Source of the DNA: Serripes groenlandicus
Taxonomy: Eukaryota; Mollusca; Bivalvia; Cardiida; Cardiidae
DNA length: 64,000 bases
Direction: 5' to 3'
NCBI GenBank assembly: GCA_031761405.1
Contig: JASEVX010000005.1
Span: 38,242,489-38,306,488, forward strand
The notes beneath the pieces are model-generated. The model ran no database searches. It was given only the letters and a program-made list of their open reading frames with translations, and was not told the origin of the DNA. The translations under genes were made by a program, and so were the position numbers. Each line of letters begins with the position of its first letter. Position 1 is the stretch's first letter. Of this stretch, positions 1 to 9,040 are shown in pieces.

Positions 1-1032
1 CAGAGGCTTCTGCATGTCGGAAAAGGCAAAAAAAAAAAAACTAAATTTAAAATCGTATGTAACATCTAAAAATTTGGATTTAATATTTTGTTAAAAAGTT
101 GAAAAACATTTATTAAAATGAGCATCTCCTTCTCCAACAATGTCTTCGATCTATTGTTTTTAAATGACGCCTGCTGCAGATCTGTGAAAAGTCGTCTCTG
201 AACGAGTAAGGGTCAAGGCAGGGAAAATAGATTATTGTTATCAAGCACGAGCAAACGGGTTCACATGTAATAATTAATGGTGACTTGAAGTGTTCCACGT
301 CACATAAAGAGCGACCTACTGGACTTGGTGATAAGAAAATATCCAGATCAACATACATCTTCACACAGTCTGATCAGAAACTTTCCTCATCGCTATCTAG
401 TATTATAATCAACGTGTAAAAAGATTATAACTGACCATACACGTTTGCAATATAATCGTGTTTTGAATTTAAAAACTCTGAATGTTTATTTTTATGGAAC
501 ATGGCTTAATCTAAGTAAACAATTTATAATGGCACGTGAGCTACGACGCGCAAAAGGGGGAATTTGTCCGCCATTGCATCACATTCGTAGAAATAGAACC
601 ACTGGGGCTACACTTCTGTTTTCTGTAGGTCTGTAAACGCATGAAATATATTACATGTAAATGAAACTTTATCGTATACACAGGTTCGTCCAAATATTCA
701 CTGCTCGTGTTTGCAACAAGACATATTTTCACATGAGGCGGCTCGCATTTCGGTGTCATTTAGTTCTAAATGACTAATCGACATATATCGATAAGCCACG
801 GCACACAAACATCGACCTTTGGTGGCTTTATGACTATTGACAATACCTATACCTATCACATTGAATACTGTATACTTGACTTTTGGTGATCATCTGTTTC
901 TAGAGGGTTTTGTCTAAATGCGTACACATATGACGGCGAACAGTGAAAATCCTCCGTGCAGCCTGATCTGGGTATTAATTGGTTGTCTAGACACAAAGTG
1001 TCATTTTCGCGTGATTCGGCAATTTAAGTGTT
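1..1032. other. Intergenic DNA upstream of gene 1 (type A 5' flank)
   Basis: No convincing gene is visible. The first 200 bases are the right part of a MITE-like repeat, with AGTCGTCT and CTGCTGCAG motifs, that lies in the same place before the other genes. The rest is the type A flank shared with genes 3, 4 and 7. It includes a CACGTG E-box at 533-538. Short open frames here (for example 445-636) recur only because the whole unit is duplicated; they match no family I recognise. Confidence 0.6.
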
Positions 1033-1038
1033 TATATA
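1033..1038 (+). promoter_or_regulatory. TATA box of gene 1
   Basis: TATATA lies 88 bp upstream of the ATG at 1121. An initiator-like CCTCACA has its A at 1062, 29 bp downstream of the TATA start, which is normal RNA polymerase II spacing. The inferred 5' UTR is about 59 nt. The element is conserved in all seven units. Confidence 0.7.
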
Positions 1039-1120
1039 GAAGTACAACACCACCTACCCTCACACAGCAAGAATTCAAATTCGTGGTTTAGACTTCATCT
1101 GGTAAAAAAAAGTAATTAAA

Positions 1121-4100
1121 ATGTGTAGTGCCAATTGGGTTGGCCTGATTGCCATTATTCTTGTTTGTTGTCATCTGACAAATGCGATCCAGTATGTTAC
1201 TGTTTCAACAAGTGTAGGAGAAATCGAAGGATTTGAAGATGCGGTGATGATTGATGGAAGCATGTATCATGTTGACAAATTTCTTGGGATACCGTATGGA
1301 GAACCGGCCACTGGTGCTAACCGTTTTGAGAAACCGGTTCCAAAAGCGCCGTTCCAGATGAAATATTCCGCGCTCAGTTTTCCACCATCTTGTTACCAAC
1401 CCAGAAAAACAAAGCAAATTATGTCCGAGGACTGTCTTTACATGAATATTTATGTTCCGAAGACTACACAACAAACCCCACTTCCGGTTATGGTTTGGAT
1501 TCACGGGGGATCGTTTGTAGTGGGTGCCGGTAGTATTTATCAAGCAGAAGCTCTGAGTGTTTTTGGACAAGTTATTGTTGTTACAATTAACTACCGTTTG
1601 GGAATGTTCGGATTTTTACGGAGTACTGATGGTCTGTTGATCGGAAACCAGGGATTGTGGGACCAGCACTTGGCGATCAAATGGGTAAACAACAATATTG
1701 TCGGTTTCAATGGAGATCCAAATGACGTCACCATTTTTGGCGAATCCGCTGGTTCAGCGTCCGTACTTCTACAATCGCTGTATCCCGGTAACACAGGTCT
1801 GTTCAAGCGAGTAATTGCAGAAAGCGGGACAGCATTGACCTATTTGGCTGTCACTGATCCAGTTGCAGAGGTAGTGGAGGAAGTTGCTGGGTGCAGCAAT
1901 GCAAGCGATCCGATATTCTGTTTGAGACTTTTATCACCGGGGGACCTTTTAAAAAACGCCCAAACCTATAAAGGTCGAACAATTCTGTATTCCGCGGCTG
2001 TAGATCACGATTTTCTGACTGAGAGTCCGAATGATATCATTTATGGTAATAATTCAATTTCAGCCAAATCACGTGCACTCTTTGCCTCTTTGGACATCCT
2101 AACAGGCATTAATAATTTCGATGGCGCTCTATATTTTCACGATTTTTGGAATGCTGTATTGCGGGAAACATTCCCGAACATTCACCTAAATAGGAGTGTA
2201 TTTCTGGAAATTGTCGTACCCCTGACGGTCCAAAGTGTATTACGACCAAAATGCCAGAAGGTCACTGAACAGCTTGAGTCTGCCGTTGCGTTTGAATACA
2301 CTGACTGGAATGATCCGAACAATGACACCAGAGCGAGAGATATGTTGTTAGATCTATCTTGTGACATCGCGTTTTTCGTGCCTGCAGTGAATACAGTACA
2401 AAGGCATTCAATGTTGGGTCAAGGCAGAACATATCTATACGAATTTGCACTAGAACTCTACAAACACGTTCTACCAACACCACCCTATGTTATAGGTTAG
2501 TATTTTTTTTTTTGACAATGTTTAACTCATATTGAACTTGCTACAAATATATAGGCTGCGATTGACGATTTAGGTTCTAATTGATACTGTTGTTTAGTAT
2601 ATGACTTAAACTTGACAGGCTACGCTTCTAGTTCTGTAACCGAAATATGCACTTAGGTATACATAATAGGAAGAGTATACAGCTCATTTACCCACATTAT
2701 CTCTCACATCATTCAACCAAACCCAATGATGTGGGTACTCAAAATGAAAATAGGGTTAGATGGTAAAATAAAGATATAAGAAAGAAAAAAACATCCATTA
2801 TCTAGAGATCTGAAATAATATGTAGGCGGAAAACGAAGGCTTTTGTGAAACTCTGCATTCACTAATTTTACTTTCATTATAGAATTTTCATATTTTCCCT
2901 ATATATTTCAAAGTCGTCTGCTTCCGATTTAATTTATGCATATGGGAGTGGTTGGTTAATTACTGTTTCTGCACTATTCGCAATTTATTCACATTATCTA
3001 AAAGAAACTTGACAAAGACAGCGGAACAAAATTATAATCACAAGCTTGTTACATGATTCGGTTTGGGTAACGAGTACATGTACGTGTCCTTGGATACACA
3101 ATGTCTACGTGTATCAGTGGATATTGCAAGACGTGCGAGAGGCTCGTGCATTTTCATATCAGCTAAGGTCAATTAAAAAGATGGTCCTTGTCTTGTATTA
3201 TATGTTGCATTGGTGGCCCGAGGCCTAATTCTGAATTGACCATTGTTTTTGTTTTCGTTCTTGTCAAGGATTGTCTGAAGATTCTAACAAAACGTATATA
3301 GTCGCATTGTGCTTCTCTGAGTACTCAAGTCGTAAATGTATGGGACATGATCGATTTTCATGAAATAAGTTATATGAGCCGTTCCAAGAGAAAACCAACA
3401 TTGTGGACTCTGCGTAAAATATCGACCCGGATCAGTCTAAGCATGCCGCGCAGGCTAACCATGACAGACACTGTTTGCATCCTGTGGATTTTCTGTTTCA
3501 GGAATCATTACTCCATACCTCTAACCTCCTGAGACGGAATGTGTCGACCCAGATTAGCCTGCGCGAACTGCGCATGCTGATAAGGGTCGATACATTACGC
3601 AGAGTACATATTGTTGGTTTTCTCGTGGCACGGCTCGTATCACGACGATGCTACAGTCATCATTATCGCTGCGTGATAGACCTGTGTACTAGGCTAGGAA
3701 ATATATCTTTCCTAACATCACTCTGTCATGGCAGGGATCTATCCTATAATACTTGGGCTTAATAAAAACACACGATTACAACTTGACCACGTCGGATTCC
3801 TGTATTCCTGTAGTATACCTAACCTGTATGATTGTTTTATACGATTAGGCTCTACCCACGCAGACGAGATTCCATTCGTGTTTGGGTACGCTGTGAGTAA
3901 TGCCTTTATTACGAACGTTACATACACAGACCAGCAGAAGGCGGTATCGCGTGCAATGATGACTATGTGGACCAATTTTGCAAAGTCAAGGCAAGTATAG
4001 AATCGACTATCTTTAGTTCTTTTATTTTAGCTTGTCTATCCTAAAAATAGTTTAAACTATTTCAGTTAAACTCTTGTCGGCGTTGACGTATTCATTAGCA

Positions 4101-7100
4101 CCCATGTCCGCCTATGTGTCCATTTTGAGCCGTCCCGCAAGAAAACCAACATTATGGCATCTGCGTAATGTATCGACCAGATCAGCCTGCGCTGTCCGCG
4201 CAGACTGATCCGGGCCGACACATTCCGTCTCAGGGGGATAGATGTATAGAGTAATGATTCCTGAAACAGAAAATCCACAAGAGGCGAAACGTGTATATCC
4301 GGGTAAGCCTGCGCGGCATGCTTAGGCTGATCCGGGTCGATACTTTACGCAGAGTCCACATTGTTGGTTTTCTCGCGAGACGTTACCATTAACCCGCATG
4401 CAGACGTATTTTGACGCGTCTGTACCAAACAGTGTAGGGAATTAAAATATTGCTTAAAGTGCTATTTTCTCCCGTTTCAGGTTTTTGTCTATTCTGTTAT
4501 AAAAATTAAAATTAATTCATTAATTATAGATTGCAAAGTCGTCTGCTGCATATCCTTTTTTAAATTGTTAATTAACAATTTTATATTCACGAACATTTTA
4601 AATCCGTTGTGTATTTACAAACATTTGCATGATAGAGAGAAAACCCGCCATTGTCAAACTATATTTTTTATTGAGGTATAACTACACCAAAAAGTATACA
4701 AGGTCAAAGTACAACACACGTAATCTTCATTTATATACAAAATCTATCTTAGAGTACCTCAAGTATGAATATAGATAAAGTTTGGTAATTGCAGGTCATA
4801 AAACTCTAACATTGGATTAACTAATTATTTGGTAAATTCCTTTTTTCATACATTCATTGATTGATTGATTGTAGTTTAACGCTGTTTGTTAAAGCCTTTT
4901 CGGTTATATCAACTCGCCTAGTTCACATGTTGTTAATCATGAAATGGCGACTTTGAACTTATAACAACGGGTTTTGTCCACGTGTGTACACACTAAGCGA
5001 TCCACGATTAAACAGTACATATATACGGATAGTCCAAAGAGTGCCCTTGTTTAAAATAATGTTTAATTACATGACTTAACGAACAAAGAGAACAAACATG
5101 TGCGCCGTTTCGCGAGATAACAAACATTTTGGACTCTGCGTAATGTATCGACCCAGATCAGCCTGCGCAGACCGCATAGGCTAATCCGGGCCGACACATT
5201 GCGTCTCCGGTGGATAGTGGTATAGAGAAGATAAGTCGAACAAGGGTGTGTTGCTCGTGTCGTTCCGTTGTATATATGCCAGTATCAATGAGGGCTTGCG
5301 ATCATGGGGTCGGGAGTTCGATTTCAGACTCGAATATTCAATTTTCTTATAATTGACAAAAGTCATTGTAATGAACGCAAATCGTATACCTACTATAATC
5401 TTTAAAATCTTAGTAGCAAGGTCGATAGTTGCCTGGGAAAATGCAGTTTAAAAAGGGGGACACATGAATACCTGTAGGTGAACTGGCTGGCGTGACTGTA
5501 CTGATATACTGTTGGAAACGGTGTTTTTCTCTAATTAATCAATTAGTCTTGAGTTTCAATGAAGCCAATTTGAACCAGTGTTTGTTTTGATGGGATTTTC
5601 GCCGTTTCCTCATCAGCTGTTCAGTTTTATCATGGCGACAGTTTCTGTACTAGGTAAGGAAGTGTGTCTTGTCTCAGGACGACAATTCACCACGACCGCT
5701 CTGATCGGGTATCGGACTCGGAACACCAGGTATGACATTCTGCACGCCATCCACTCGGATTTAAGGTTGATGAATTCACAAACAAAACTAATAAAACGTC
5801 TTTGTGACGCACTGTCTTTTCATGTTCTATTGCCCTTGAATTTAACCCATTACTTCACAAAGACGACATTTGACATTTGACACCTATTATTGCAATATTT
5901 TCAACTCTCTATCAATATATATCTTTAAGTTTTCTAGATTGTTGAAATTGTTCGTCTGCTAATTGTAAAGCAGACGACATTTGAAAGACATGTGAATTAA
6001 TGGGTTAAAAAGTTACATGTAGAACTCCCAAAACGGAGAAATACTATTCGGGCCTCCTCACATGACGTGACAAATGATATTCGGTACAATGCGGAGCCTT
6101 TGAACAACGTCTATAAACAATCATCTGACTCTAATAAAGTGTAATTGACCCTTATTGCAATGTACGACTATATATAGAATTTACGTATGCCGAAGTACGA
6201 CTTTATACAGAATTTACGTATGCCGAATGTACGACTTTGTACAGAATTTACGTATGCCGAATGTACGACTTTATACATAATTTACGTATTCCGGATGTAC
6301 GACTATATACAGAATTTACGTATGCCGGAGGTACGACTTTGTACAGAATTGATAAATGATATTCGGTACAATGCGGAGCCTTTGAACAACGTCTGTAAAC
6401 AAACATCTGACTCTAATAAAGTGTAATTGACCCTTATTGCAATGTACGACTATATATAGAATTTACGTATGCCGAAGTACGACTTTATACAGAATTTACG
6501 TATGCCGAATGTACGACTTTGTACAGAATTTACGTATGCCGAATGTACGACTTTATACAGAATTTAAGTATTCCGGATGTACGATTATATACAGAATTTA
6601 CGTATGCCGGAGGTACGACTTTGTACAGAATTTGCATATGCTGAATGTACGACACTAAGCTCCATTTGCGAACACTGTAACACAGAGGCAGTCTGATCCT
6701 AGTCTACAATGTTCGTTACTTAATACCAATTCTTAGTAAAGAAGAATCCATAAATGTTTAAATGTCTGGAATGATGATATGCTTTGCAGGAATTAAGTGA
6801 ATAAGGGTTAACCCGTTCCCAATTGTAGATGTTTTCTGGTGCATCTGCAGCAGACGACTTTTAAAAAAGATAGTGTTGCAAAAGTAGAAATTGCTCATCA
6901 GGAGCAATTTCGCGTTTTGCCAGAATGTTTTCAACTCTATTTAATAATCAAACCTTTATTTTTGGAGATTTTTCACGTTTTCCAAATATGTTTTTGAAGG
7001 CATCTACAGCAGGTTTGTTGTATGTGGAAAAGATTTATTTAAGAGCCTCCAAAAGTGGGTTTTCGTATAACGTTGCTGATCTTTGTACTTTTCAGTGATC

Positions 7101-7288
7101 CGAACAAACCTTTGAACGTCGAATCTTACATTGGTACAGTATGGCCACAATACAACAAGACTGATCAGGACTATTTACAGCTTACAGCAACATCCAACAC
7201 CAAGAAAATTAAACAGAGTTTCCAGGCCAGACGAATGGCATTTTGGTTGAATTACATTCCAACTATCCTGAAAACCCCTTGTCAATAA
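1121..7288 (+). CDS. Gene 1: secreted CEL-like type-B carboxylesterase, exons 1121-2495, 3849-3990, 7096-7288
   Basis: The joined exons encode 569 residues. The predicted enzyme is a secreted serine hydrolase acting on carboxyl or lipid esters. Residues 1-22 form a signal peptide, likely cut after TNA. The oxyanion-hole HGG is at 128-130. The EDCLYMNIYVP stretch at 103-113 matches the second carboxylesterase-B signature except for one Met. The nucleophile is Ser209 in FGESAGSAS, the acid is probably Asp334 in NNFDG, and His462 lies in HADE. Cys91-Cys105 and Cys258-Cys267 fit the conserved disulfides. Sequons include N260, N310, N357, N401, N481 and N526. There is no membrane segment and no ER-retention tail. 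The NNxDG and HADxIxxVFG motifs and the C-terminal layout point to bile-salt-activated lipase; the Trp of the choline site is absent, which argues against acetylcholinesterase. Intron phases are 1 and 2. This copy shares L242, V248, A292, L320, F342, R348 and D407 with gene 4 only. The substrate is unknown. Confidence 0.9.
2496..3848 (+). other. Intron 1 of gene 1 (GT-AG, phase 1)
   Basis: The donor is G|GTTAGT and the acceptor is CGATTAG|GC. Reading straight through gives GGT TAG, so an unspliced transcript would end at once without the catalytic His. The intron holds a short MITE-family fragment near 2890-2930 (AAAGTCGTCTGCTT) and the foldback element at 3376-3636. I see no gene in the rest. 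Confidence 0.85.
3376..3636. repeat. Foldback/MITE-like element in intron 1, unit 1
   Basis: The element begins GAGCCGTTCC and ends in CGGCTC. Its arms are imperfect inverted repeats of about 50 bp, with GAGAAAACCAACA at the left and TGTTGGTTTTCTC at the right. Each arm continues into CTCTGCGTAA / TTACGCAGAG and a TCGACC stretch. It is the same family as the two elements in intron 2, but its core (TTTTCTGTTTCAGGAATCAT) is in the opposite orientation. It is non-coding and too short for a transposase. Confidence 0.75.
4127..4382. repeat. Foldback/MITE-like element A in intron 2, unit 1
   Basis: It belongs to the same family as the intron 1 element but in reverse orientation (core ATGATTCCTGAAACAGAAAA). 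It is complementary to the intron 1 copy over most of its length, including about 30 perfect base pairs around the core. It starts GAGCCGTCCC and ends GTTTTCTCGCGAGACG. Confidence 0.75.
5101..5229. repeat. Foldback element B in intron 2, unit 1 (right half deleted)
   Basis: The left arm is intact from TGCGCCGTTTCGCGAG. After ATAGAGA the sequence jumps to AGATAAGTCG. Comparison with unit 2 shows that about 154 bp, including the right arm, are missing from this copy only. Confidence 0.7.
5841..6009. repeat. 169-bp MITE with TTTAACCCATTA ends, unit 1
   Basis: The ends are near-perfect inverted repeats: TTTAACCCATTACTTCACA on the left and TGTGAATTAATGGGTTAAA on the right, with one mismatch in 19. 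The inside has a second inverted pair, AAGACGACATTTGA and GCAGACGACATTTGAA. The element is exactly 169 bp in all seven units and cannot encode a transposase. Confidence 0.75.
6069..6660. repeat. 34-bp minisatellite in a duplicated 282-bp block, unit 1
   Basis: Units of about 34 bp on the theme TGTACGACTTTATACAG followed by AATTTACGTATGCCGAA are repeated five to six times. That cluster, with its left flank GATATTCGGTACAATGCGG, is duplicated (flank at 6076 and 6358, a 282-bp step). Because 34 is not a multiple of three, the repeats stay open in shifting frames and create overlapping false ORFs. Confidence 0.85.
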
Positions 7289-7289
7289 A
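7284..7289 (+). terminator. Polyadenylation signal overlapping the stop codon of gene 1
   Basis: AATAAA contains the TAA stop at 7286-7288. A GT-rich stretch (CGTGTGTTATTGT) follows directly. If used, the 3' UTR would be only about 10-25 nt. The arrangement is identical in genes 1-6. Confidence 0.65.
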
Positions 7290-7920
7290 ACGTGTGTTAT
7301 TGTCAGATGTTAAATACAATACGTTGTTGTTTAAATATGCAGTCGCATGTCATTCCCGCATTTATTTTATTTTCGCCTGCCATGGAAAGGATGCCATAAC
7401 GACAACCACTTCGTCGTGTGTCCGTCTGCCGTCACGTTGCTATTACTAACTGACTATATTAAACCCTGTCACTCCTTTTGGTCCGTATGATCATCCATTT
7501 AGGTTCAATTGATTGATTGATTGATTGGTTGCGGTTTAACGCAGTTTTCAACACTTTTTCTTATCACTGCGACCCAGTTCACCTATTTTTTTCCTGGCTT
7601 TCTCACACCTGGCTTTCTCACACAAGTACTCCACACAACATTCTTTCCAAGCACCTGGCTTCTTTTCCACATAGACTGTTAGCCCATTGGCGGAAGTCAA
7701 ATGACGCTTGTCACAGTGACTTTTGTCAAACTTCAGAAAGTCCCAACAGTATTTTCAGTCCTTTGATTATCTTTTTATGTTGCTGACTTACTTAGGCCGC
7801 CTCACATGAAATACACCCATCAAGATCATCATGTTCATCTGCATAATCTCACCAAAACATCCCCTTTTAGTAACCTTGTTATGCAAGCCCCTGGATAACT
7901 TTTATGTCCTAAATATGTCT

Positions 7921-8170
7921 GTTGATTGATAGTTTGGCCTTTTTACGCCGCTTTCAGCTATACAATTTTTTCAATTTTATTACGGCTTATCCTGGGTAAG
8001 TTACCAGTTCTACCAGCCAGTCAGTCGTTATGATAATCCAGCTACCCTGAGCGCAAAAAGAGTACAGACATTACTACCATTTTAAAAGTATTTGGTATAA
8101 CCCGGTAGGGGATCGACCTCCCGTTCCTGAGGCGGACGCTCTACCACTACACCAACGAGGCGGTGCCTGT
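7921..8170 (-). mobile_element. tRNA-derived SINE, unit 1 (minus strand)
   Basis: On the minus strand the head (8163 down to 8094) reads like a tRNA 5' region: TGGTGTAGTGGTAGAGCG as box A and GGTCGATCCCC as a box B-like stretch. The body follows, then an ATCAATCA tail. The acceptor arms do not pair, so it is not a working tRNA gene. The same element sits at the same place in units 2-6. Confidence 0.7.
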
Positions 8171-8822
8171 TGAAGTACGCGCAGTTTGATCATAACAGCA
8201 ATTTCTTTCTATATATACTTTCGAATGTAGGTTTTTATGTGACGTGATTGGTAGGACCTCGACCTAGTTGTTAACTCTTTCTCCCATATAAACTGAACTG
8301 TAGCAGACGACTTTGAAAACATCGAGAAAAAACATATGGAAAGTCTATAAATTAAAGAACAAGGATTAAATGATGTTTAAAATATTATAAGCAAAGTCTC
8401 CTTTTGCCACAATGTTTTAAAAAGGTCTGCTGCCGAGGCGTCAGAAAGCGTCTTTTATGTATCAAGACTTTCTTTTCTTGGCTGTATCAATTTTTCTCAA
8501 GAGATTAGGACCATAGTGAGACAGGTATTTTCTTCTCACGTGGTCGTAAGTTGATTAATCATAGTCTCGTGACTATGGCTTTCTGTAATCCTTTCAGGGT
8601 AAAAACGAGTCTACCGCAAACCACTTCGAAAAAAGTTAAATAATAAAATAAAATAATAAAAGAATCTTGTTTTCCTGCAATGTAAAATAGACCCCTATTT
8701 TCGAGATATAACAAAGTTTCCTTTTTACAAAAAAACAACAACAACTGACTCTGAATAAATAAACGGTAAATGGCCGTCTTCTTCATTCGTTTTACCAGGG
8801 ACGTAGATTTACTTGTGATTTT

Positions 8823-9040
8823 AAGGTCACCTGAGCACGAAGTGCGCATTGTGAATTATTGTGGTCGCCCTTCGTCACGGTTAGCATTCTCTCAATGTGC
8901 TCACTTTAAAAAGATTCACCTCCGAAACTATCTGACCGATTTTCAAATAGTTTTGTTGAAATGATCCTTACCTGATCACTGCAAGCCATTTTGTTGGTCA
9001 AAAGACATGTCCAACACGGGCTGGGGCTGTTTTACCCGTT
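8823..9040. repeat. Bivalve-type dispersed repeat, unit 1
   Basis: It starts AAGGTCACCTGAGCACGAAG and includes TGGTCGCCCTTCGTC. From memory, this kind of sequence is widely dispersed in bivalve genomes. The 64-codon ORF over it is not convincing as a gene. The family assignment is from recall, not from a search. Confidence 0.45.

Larger units (their letters stand above)
3991..7095 (+). other. Intron 2 of gene 1 (GC-AG, phase 2, long form)
   Basis: The donor is AAG|GCAAGT and the acceptor is CTTTTCAG|TG. The only nearby GT donor would put an in-frame TGA at the start of exon 3, whereas the GC donor restores FAKSSDPN. Contents in order: foldback element (4127-4382), a 402-bp segment present only in long-form introns (4547-4948, ending in a TTGATTGATTG tract), a truncated foldback element (5101-5229), the 169-bp MITE, the minisatellite, and a second MITE relative from about 6808. 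Confidence 0.9.

Noticed and set aside
1205..1570. 121-residue minus-strand frame, present in all copies
   Set aside because: It is a shadow of the esterase reading frame on the opposite strand.
3728..4000. ATG-initiated 90-residue frame covering exon 2
   Set aside because: The part before 3849 is intron 1. Protein family alignment and intron phase place the real exon at 3849-3990; in several copies the upstream frame has a stop (ATC TAA) without affecting the exon.
5578..5880. 100-residue open frame, repeated in six units
   Set aside because: It lies wholly in intron 2, overlaps the start of the MITE, has no recognisable domain, and is frameshifted in unit 4 by a 28-bp deletion. Its conservation is explained by whole-unit duplication.
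6187..6658. Overlapping 65-81 residue frames with YRIYVCR / FVQNLRMP repeats
   Set aside because: They are products of a 34-bp minisatellite open in shifting frames, inside an intron.
6069..6660. CRISPR-like array
   Set aside because: The repeats are contiguous with no unique spacers, and the context is a eukaryotic intron.
1121..7288. Acetylcholinesterase or neuroligin identity
   Set aside because: The choline-site Trp is missing, the acid is Asp in NNFDG, there is no transmembrane or tetramerisation tail, and the catalytic Ser is present, unlike in neuroligins.
8094..8163. Possible tRNA gene on the minus strand
   Set aside because: Box A and box B-like sequences are present but the acceptor stem does not pair and no CCA-ready end is seen. 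It is the head of a SINE repeated in the units.
8559..8964. Opposed 96- and 64-residue frames conserved across units
   Set aside because: They overlap each other and a dispersed repeat, and the smaller one is frameshifted in unit 5 (ATTTCAAATAG). There is no domain or plausible promoter.
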